Shown: piece after piece, positions 7,112 to 10,263 of the stretch
Layout of the letters: every line of letters starts with the position of its first letter
How positions within the stretch are numbered: position 1 is the first letter of the stretch
From: Planctomycetaceae bacterium UBA6894
GTDB lineage: Bacteria; Planctomycetota; Planctomycetia; Gemmatales; Gemmataceae
NCBI GenBank assembly: GCA_002451275.1
Contig: DKBS01000173.1
Span: forward strand, 1,930-12,192
Length of the DNA stretch: 10,263 nucleotides
Reading direction: 5' to 3'
Program-made: the position numbers and the translations under genes
Notes under the pieces: model-generated
The model's input: only the letters and a program-made list of their open reading frames with translations
Databases searched by the model: none
Told to the model about the DNA's origin: nothing

Positions 7112-8221
7112 TCAGGCCGCTTTCGCCTCAAGCGTGGCGGCCACGTTTTCCCAGGAACACGACTGCTTCAGGTCCTGGCGGTTCCAGCCACCGGCCTCGG
7201 CCGCGCAGGAGGTCCAGGCTTCATCCATGGATTGAATATCCAAAGGGTCGCAGAAATGGACTCCCGGGCCCGCGAATTCGACCATGGAGCTGTTACCCGA
7301 GCAAAGCACCGGTGTTCCATGCAGCAGCGCGTCCAGCACCGGGAACCCAAATCCCTCGTAGAGCGAAACGTATACCAGGCACCGGGCCGACCGGTACAGC
7401 TCGCACAGGGCGGCGTCGCTGACCATGCCTGCGAAAGTCACCGTCCGGTTTCCTGACGCCTTGGGCAATCGGTCACGGTCCACCAGCCACCCCGAGGGAC
7501 CTGCCCAGACAAGCCGGGCATCCCTGGGCAGGTTCGGGCTGGTCAAAAACCATCGAAGCAGGTTTTCCGGGTTTTTCCGCGGTTCCAGGGTGGAAACCGC
7601 CAGGAACAGGTTGGGATCGCGCGCCACCATCGTTTCGGAGGCGTGCTGCTCAATGCATTGGCTAGGCCCAAGGTGCGCCCAACTCACCCGTTCGGGCGGC
7701 AATCCGCACAGCCATATCAGGTCGCGCCGGGTGTTCCTTGAGTTGGCTACCGCGTGGTCATCCAGGGGCGCGGCGCCGACGACGAGATCAAGGGTGGACT
7801 GGCGGATGTGCTTCTGGTGCGTGGAGGGCACCACGCATGCGGTCAGGTCATGGTAGAGCGAGACCTCCCGGCCGAAATGGCGCTGTCTGGCCCTGTGGAA
7901 GGTGTAGATGGCCGGGCTTTTGCCGGCCTTTTCCTTGCAAAAGGGTGAGCTCGGCAACCCGAAAACGGCGTCTCTCCAGGAGGACACATCCTGGTGCGCC
8001 GCCGGCAGGTTTTCCGGGGCCAGGCGGATCACCCTTCCCTGGTGCAGGGAATCACGGTGCCCGGCCCGCGCCAGGTCTTCCTGGTGCGCCATGCTGAACA
8101 GGTGGATGGGCCTTTTGCGGGCCAGGCATTCCACCACCCGCGCCACGCAACGACCCACTCCGGTCAGTTTCACCTGCGCCAGGGAAGTGCCGTCCACGTG
8201 GAGGATGGGCGAGGTGCTCAC
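7112..8221 (-). CDS. GT4-family glycosyltransferase, first copy of a tandem pair
   Basis: 369 residues from GTG 8221. GGGGAGG (8239-8233) sits 11 bases upstream, and the start gives STSPILHVDGTSL, parallel to the neighbouring copy. Domain order is that of a GT-B enzyme. The acceptor domain has glycine loop TGVGRCVAR, then REVSLYHDLTA and APLDDHAVANSR. After WLCGLPPERV and HLGPSQC comes the donor domain with STLEPRKN and YEGFGFPVLDALL. As in its twin, the EX7E motif is EX7D, so this is a lineage trait rather than damage in one copy. There is no signal peptide or membrane helix, so it is probably a cytosolic or membrane-associated enzyme. It follows the first operon gene after 73 bp that contain a complex hairpin close to its ribosome site, the only place in the operon where translation looks specifically controllable. 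It ends LEAKAA; its stop lies 26 bp before the TTG of its twin. Donor and acceptor are unknown. Confidence 0.88.
   Translation of the reverse strand: MSTSPILHVDGTSLAQVKLTGVGRCVARVVECLARKRPIHLFSMAHQEDLARAGHRDSLHQGRVIRLAPENLPAAHQDVSSWRDAVFGLPSSPFCKEKAGKSPAIYTFHRARQRHFGREVSLYHDLTACVVPSTHQKHIRQSTLDLVVGAAPLDDHAVANSRNTRRDLIWLCGLPPERVSWAHLGPSQCIEQHASETMVARDPNLFLAVSTLEPRKNPENLLRWFLTSPNLPRDARLVWAGPSGWLVDRDRLPKASGNRTVTFAGMVSDAALCELYRSARCLVYVSLYEGFGFPVLDALLHGTPVLCSGNSSMVEFAGPGVHFCDPLDIQSMDEAWTSCAAEAGGWNRQDLKQSCSWENVAATLEAKAA
7115..7609 (-). repeat. Donor-domain half of the tandem duplication, copy A
   Basis: Partner of 5982-6476. The DNA upstream of it within the gene (acceptor half) also aligns without gaps at protein level, but with only 113 identities in 200 residues, so conservation falls sharply beyond this segment. 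Confidence 0.75.
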
Positions 8222-8232
8222 CGCGGGCGCGA

Positions 8233-8239
8233 CCTCCCC
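8233..8239 (-). promoter_or_regulatory. Ribosome binding site GGGGAGG for the GTG start at 8221
   Basis: GGGGAGG on the minus strand lies 11 bases before GTG 8221. The spacing is long but is exactly repeated in the tandem paralogue (GGAGG to TTG 7085), which supports both non-ATG starts. Confidence 0.55.
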
Positions 8240-8242
8240 GCA

Positions 8243-8284
8243 TTCCCAGCGCAGGGAAGTAGGGCATGCAATGCCTGTTCCCTG
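8243..8284 (-). promoter_or_regulatory. Competing hairpins in the 73-bp gap upstream of the GTG-start glycosyltransferase
   Basis: CAGGGAA (8252-8258) pairs perfectly with TTCCCTG (8278-8284), enclosing a second stem, GGCAT-GCA-ATGCC (8263-8275). The GGGAA arm (8254-8258) can instead pair with TTCCC (8243-8247) across a six-base loop. The two folds exclude each other, and the second ends just before the Shine-Dalgarno at 8239-8233. No U-tract follows, so it is not a terminator. It may tune translation of the downstream gene or set an mRNA processing or stability boundary. Confidence 0.4.
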
Positions 8285-8294
8285 TCCCCCATCA

Positions 8295-9698
8295 CTAAGC
8301 CGCCATTCGCCCGGAGGATTGTTGATTGGCCAAATTGCTTAAGAATTGGCCCAAACGGTGGACTAACGGTGCGCCATCCGCCGGGGATGCACCTCCGTGC
8401 TTCACACTTGAATTGGTTTGTTGGGCTGCATGGGCAATCGCCCGGCAAAGGGATTCGACCCTTGGGTGGGGGCGCCAAGATTCAAGAACCTTGTCCGTCG
8501 TCCCCTCGAAGGTGCAGGGGATCATGGTGGTGGCCACCTGGTGGCCAGGGAATGCGCCATCCCCATCATGCAGACAGGAGACATCGGTGCCGATGATTCC
8601 AATGCCCGCTTTTTTCAGGGATACCGCCCACAGGGCCGAGTCGAGATCCGTTTCCCAGGTGATGGCCCAATCCAGCCTGGGCAGGCAATCCCCCGGTTTC
8701 ACGATCTGGCTGTCCGATTGGGCTACCAGCGCCCCATCCCATGCGGGCAGACGCTCGGCCACTTTGGCGAGGGCATTCAGGCGCTCTTGCCATCGTCCAT
8801 CGCCATCGGGCATCCGCACCACCAAAGCGGTGTCCTGGCTACTTTGCAGGCCCTGGGCACACGCGGCGAGCACCCGCACACCAGCCCAGTGGTCCTTCAG
8901 CGGATCCCATCGCAGCAAAATCACGCACCCTGGATTGTCCAAGGGTGCCGGATTCAACCAGGCGGGCGGGGTTGGCTTTTTAAACTGCTTGCGAACCCAC
9001 TTCCAGCTTCCTAGCATCGACTGGTTCAACCAGCCGGGCATTCTTTCCTTGATCTGGTGGTGGTAGGTCTTGCGGGCCCAGAAATAGGTCTTTTTGGTGA
9101 TGCCCCGGGGAATATGCGCGCCTTCTTGCCAGATCTCCAATACCTCAGGCGAGCCTCCGGGCCCAACCGGCAGGCGATGGGCGACAAAGCCATCATCCCC
9201 GACCTTGGATGCGGCGGTTACTTTCCCTTCCTCACCCAGGGGCATCAAGAGGGTGTGGCCCGAAAAGCCCCCCTCCGACCACGCGTCGCGGGTCAGTGGC
9301 GAGGCCGCGAGCAACCCCTGCACCAGGGGAAGGGTCAGGCTCCAGTTCCAGCGCACATCATTGAAAAGGGGGCGGCAAGGCACCATGCCCTGGTCCCAGT
9401 GGCTGGCGGTGACAAGCGGCGCCTCGGGCCAGGGATATACCTGGTGGGGTGGGCGGAACTGGATCACAACCGGTTTTTTGCCCAGGTGCCGGGCCCGCAA
9501 AATATGGTGGGGCAGGCTGGATTCCGGCTGGTCCAGCTCAGTGGTGCCGGCCACCTTGCGGAGTATCGGGCTCCAATTATTCCACAATGATTGGTGCCAT
9601 TGGGCAAGCCCTGGCATGGGGCAGGTCGCGACATCTTCGCGGACCGGAGGCACCAGTAAAAGGTGCAGATCGTCGTGAGTTGAGAGACGCCCATCCAT
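8295..9698 (-). CDS. Diverged GT-B-like protein of unknown activity (first gene of the operon)
   Basis: 467 residues from ATG 9698, chosen because AAGGAG lies 8 bases upstream; ATGs at 9737, 9734 and 9716 lack a usable ribosome site, and the outermost overlaps the candidate -10 element. I do not recognise the family with confidence, but the outline is GT-B. A first Rossmann-like half contains KPVVIQFRPPHQ (75-86), PLVTASHWD (94-102) and HTLLMPLG (148-155). A second half begins GCVILLRWDPLKDHW (257-271), followed by TALVVRMPDGDG. Where GT4 enzymes carry EX7E this protein reads ETDLDSALW (349-357), so the second acid is Trp, followed by KKAGIGIIGTD at the expected place of the conserved Gly-Pro-Val turn. 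A basic, Trp-rich segment (about 203-248) links the halves. It ends SSGRMAA, and the TAG stop is followed at once by an in-frame TGA. It could be a catalytically inactive partner of the other transferases, or an enzyme with a different donor mode. Gene: certain; function: open. Confidence 0.8.
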   Translation of the reverse strand: MDGRLSTHDDLHLLLVPPVREDVATCPMPGLAQWHQSLWNNWSPILRKVAGTTELDQPESSLPHHILRARHLGKKPVVIQFRPPHQVYPWPEAPLVTASHWDQGMVPCRPLFNDVRWNWSLTLPLVQGLLAASPLTRDAWSEGGFSGHTLLMPLGEEGKVTAASKVGDDGFVAHRLPVGPGGSPEVLEIWQEGAHIPRGITKKTYFWARKTYHHQIKERMPGWLNQSMLGSWKWVRKQFKKPTPPAWLNPAPLDNPGCVILLRWDPLKDHWAGVRVLAACAQGLQSSQDTALVVRMPDGDGRWQERLNALAKVAERLPAWDGALVAQSDSQIVKPGDCLPRLDWAITWETDLDSALWAVSLKKAGIGIIGTDVSCLHDGDGAFPGHQVATTMIPCTFEGTTDKVLESWRPHPRVESLCRAIAHAAQQTNSSVKHGGASPADGAPLVHRLGQFLSNLANQQSSGRMAA

Positions 9699-9706
9699 GG
9701 GCTGAA

Positions 9707-9712
9707 CTCCTT
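9707..9712 (-). promoter_or_regulatory. Strong ribosome binding site AAGGAG deciding the start at 9698
   Basis: AAGGAG on the minus strand, within GGAAGGAG, lies eight bases (TTCAGCCC) before the ATG at 9698. None of the three in-frame ATGs farther upstream has such a site, so this motif fixes the start of the first operon gene. Confidence 0.7.
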
Positions 9713-9732
9713 CCATCCTTGAAGGAACGCAC

Positions 9733-9762
9733 ATCATGCGGCCTGACCCCCCAAGAGGTCAA
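9733..9762 (-). promoter_or_regulatory. Candidate sigma70-type promoter of the glycosyltransferase operon
   Basis: On the minus strand TTGACC (9762-9757) matches the -35 consensus at five of six positions. After 18 bases, CATGAT (9738-9733) matches the -10 consensus at four of six. A start point near 9725 would leave a leader of about 28 bases before the ATG at 9698, including the strong Shine-Dalgarno. The spacing is acceptable but the -10 element is weak, so this is a candidate only. Confidence 0.35.
9744..9761. promoter_or_regulatory. Inverted repeat TGACC-N8-GGTCA, possible operator
   Basis: TGACC (9744-9748) and GGTCA (9757-9761) are perfect inverted half-sites separated by eight bases. 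One half-site lies inside the candidate -35 element and the other just downstream of it. That placement suits a dimeric repressor. It could also be an RNA hairpin at the end of a DAHP synthase read-through transcript, or chance. Confidence 0.3.
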
Positions 9763-9786
9763 GCGCGCAGGCAAGATATGGCTAGG

Positions 9787-9808
9787 TTGTCTTGGGAATT
9801 CAAGACAA
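9787..9808 (-). terminator. Perfect 8-bp hairpin across the DAHP synthase stop codon (terminator-like, no U-tract)
   Basis: TTGTCTTG (9787-9794) and CAAGACAA (9801-9808) are perfect inverted repeats separated by six bases. The stop codon (9802-9800) lies partly in one arm and the loop. No run of T follows on the minus strand, so this is not a classical intrinsic terminator. It could mark a processed or Rho-dependent 3' end, or protect the mRNA end. Confidence 0.4.
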
Positions 9809-10263
9809 GTTCTTGCCAAGGAATGGGCTGAGCTGCTCAAGGGTTTTGCGCAGCTTGGTGAAAGTGGGGAAATCAATGGTCTGCATCCCATCCGAGGCGG
9901 CCTTGTCCGGGTTCGGGTGGATTTCCAGCAAAAGCCCATCCGAGCCTGCCGCCAAAGAGGCAAGAGCCATTGGTGGGACGTAGGCGCGCTTCCCGGTCCC
10001 GTGACTGGGATCAATCAGTACAGGCAAGTGGCTGGTGGCCTGAAGGGGAGGCACCACCGACAAGTCCAAAGTGTTTCGACTATGGTCATTGAAGGTGCGC
10101 ACGCCCCTCTCGCACAGAAGCACCTGCTTGTTCCCCCCTGCCAAAATGTATTCGGCAGCCATCAGCCACTCTTCCAGGGTGGCGGACATGCCGCGCTTCA
10201 AAAGGACGGGCTTTTTCATTTTGCCCACCCTGCGTAAAAGGGCGTAGTTCTGCATGTTGCGGG
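9800..10263 (-). CDS. aroF: 3-deoxy-7-phosphoheptulonate (DAHP) synthase, C-terminal part (5' end outside window)
   Basis: This enzyme joins phosphoenolpyruvate and erythrose 4-phosphate in the first step of the shikimate pathway to aromatic amino acids. 153 residues are visible, starting RNMQNYALLR at the window edge; the ATG at 10255 is internal, because the conserved RNMQN block continues upstream of it. Signatures of the class I beta (AroF/KDOPS-like) group are KPVLLKRGM with the active-site Lys, LCERGVRTF, DPSHGTGKR with metal- and substrate-binding residues, LLLEIHPNP with the metal-binding Glu, and ASDGMQ with the metal-binding Asp. The fragment is somewhat under half of a usual protein of about 340 residues. 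Any N-terminal regulatory (ferredoxin-like or chorismate mutase) domain would lie outside the window. It ends KNLS at TGA 9802-9800, inside a hairpin. It is co-directional with the glycosyltransferase operon but separated by 101 bp with its own promoter-like signals, so a functional link is not implied. The family call is firm; the paralogue symbol is approximate. Confidence 0.92.
   Translation of the reverse strand, partial: RNMQNYALLRRVGKMKKPVLLKRGMSATLEEWLMAAEYILAGGNKQVLLCERGVRTFNDHSRNTLDLSVVPPLQATSHLPVLIDPSHGTGKRAYVPPMALASLAAGSDGLLLEIHPNPDKAASDGMQTIDFPTFTKLRKTLEQLSPFLGKNLS

Larger units (their letters stand above)
550..9698 (-). other. Six-gene glycosyltransferase operon (inferred transcription unit)
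   Basis: Six co-directional genes are separated by 73, 26, 33, 39 and 50 bp with no terminator with a U-tract between them. All encode GT-B-type proteins, two pairs are paralogous, and all six products end in Ala-Ala. A candidate promoter precedes the first gene and a convergent gene bounds the last. The unit is inferred from layout only. Confidence 0.65.

Noticed and set aside
8326..9066. Plus-strand open frames across the diverged GT-B-like gene
   Set aside because: The minus-strand frame has a strong ribosome site, operon placement and a Rossmann-like outline; the plus-strand frames have none of these.
9699..9737. Longer start (ATG 9737) for the first operon gene
   Set aside because: No Shine-Dalgarno precedes it and it overlaps the candidate -10 element; AAGGAG eight bases before ATG 9698 is far better.
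9699..10263. Functional link between DAHP synthase and the glycosyltransferase operon
   Set aside because: The 101-bp gap has its own hairpin and promoter-like signals, and the two pathways share no step; co-orientation alone is not evidence.

Overview
This is a GC-rich bacterial window (roughly 60 % GC by eye) holding eight protein-coding genes and almost no free intergenic DNA. Seven of the eight are glycosyltransferases or look derived from one. The style of the GT39 C-terminal tail (a 'CFPHRWDSxSFYL' block) and of the large two-part GT4 enzymes reminds me of Planctomycetes (Gemmata/Isosphaera type). That is recognition from memory, not a test, and a related GC-rich phylum cannot be excluded. 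I see no RNA gene, CRISPR array, insertion sequence or transposase.

Layout. Positions 1-543 (+) are the 3' end of a membrane-embedded GT39 (PMT/ArnT-type) glycosyltransferase; its 5' end lies outside the window. It converges on a run of six minus-strand genes (9698 down to 550) with gaps of 73, 26, 33, 39 and 50 bp, which reads as one operon. In order of transcription these are: a strongly diverged GT-B-like protein (8295-9698); two tandem paralogous GT4 enzymes (7112-8221 and 5979-7085); two large two-part GT4 enzymes that are paralogues of each other (3828-5945 and 1824-3788); and a conventional GT4 enzyme (550-1773). Upstream, on the same strand, is the 3' part of a DAHP synthase gene (9800 to the window end), the entry enzyme of the shikimate pathway.

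The 101 bp between the DAHP synthase stop and the first operon gene hold a perfect 8-bp hairpin across the DAHP stop codon, a TGACC-N8-GGTCA inverted repeat, a candidate sigma70-type promoter overlapping that repeat, and a strong Shine-Dalgarno. The operon therefore probably has its own promoter and may be separately regulated.

Working model (inference): the six operon proteins are cytoplasmic or membrane-peripheral enzymes that build one cell-surface glycan by sequential transfer from nucleotide sugars. The convergent GT39 enzyme would act outside the membrane with a lipid-linked sugar. No polymerase, flippase, ABC transporter or sugar-nucleotide synthesis gene is in the window, so the glycan and its export route cannot be named.

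Most notable observations: (1) all six operon proteins end in Ala-Ala-stop, whereas the two flanking genes do not; (2) the tandem pair is far more alike in the donor-binding half than in the acceptor-binding half; (3) the two large enzymes share an unrecognised N-terminal region with a conserved Trp-rich block; (4) the first operon gene keeps a GT-B outline but has lost the second acidic residue of the EX7E motif; (5) mutually exclusive hairpins lie just upstream of the second operon gene.
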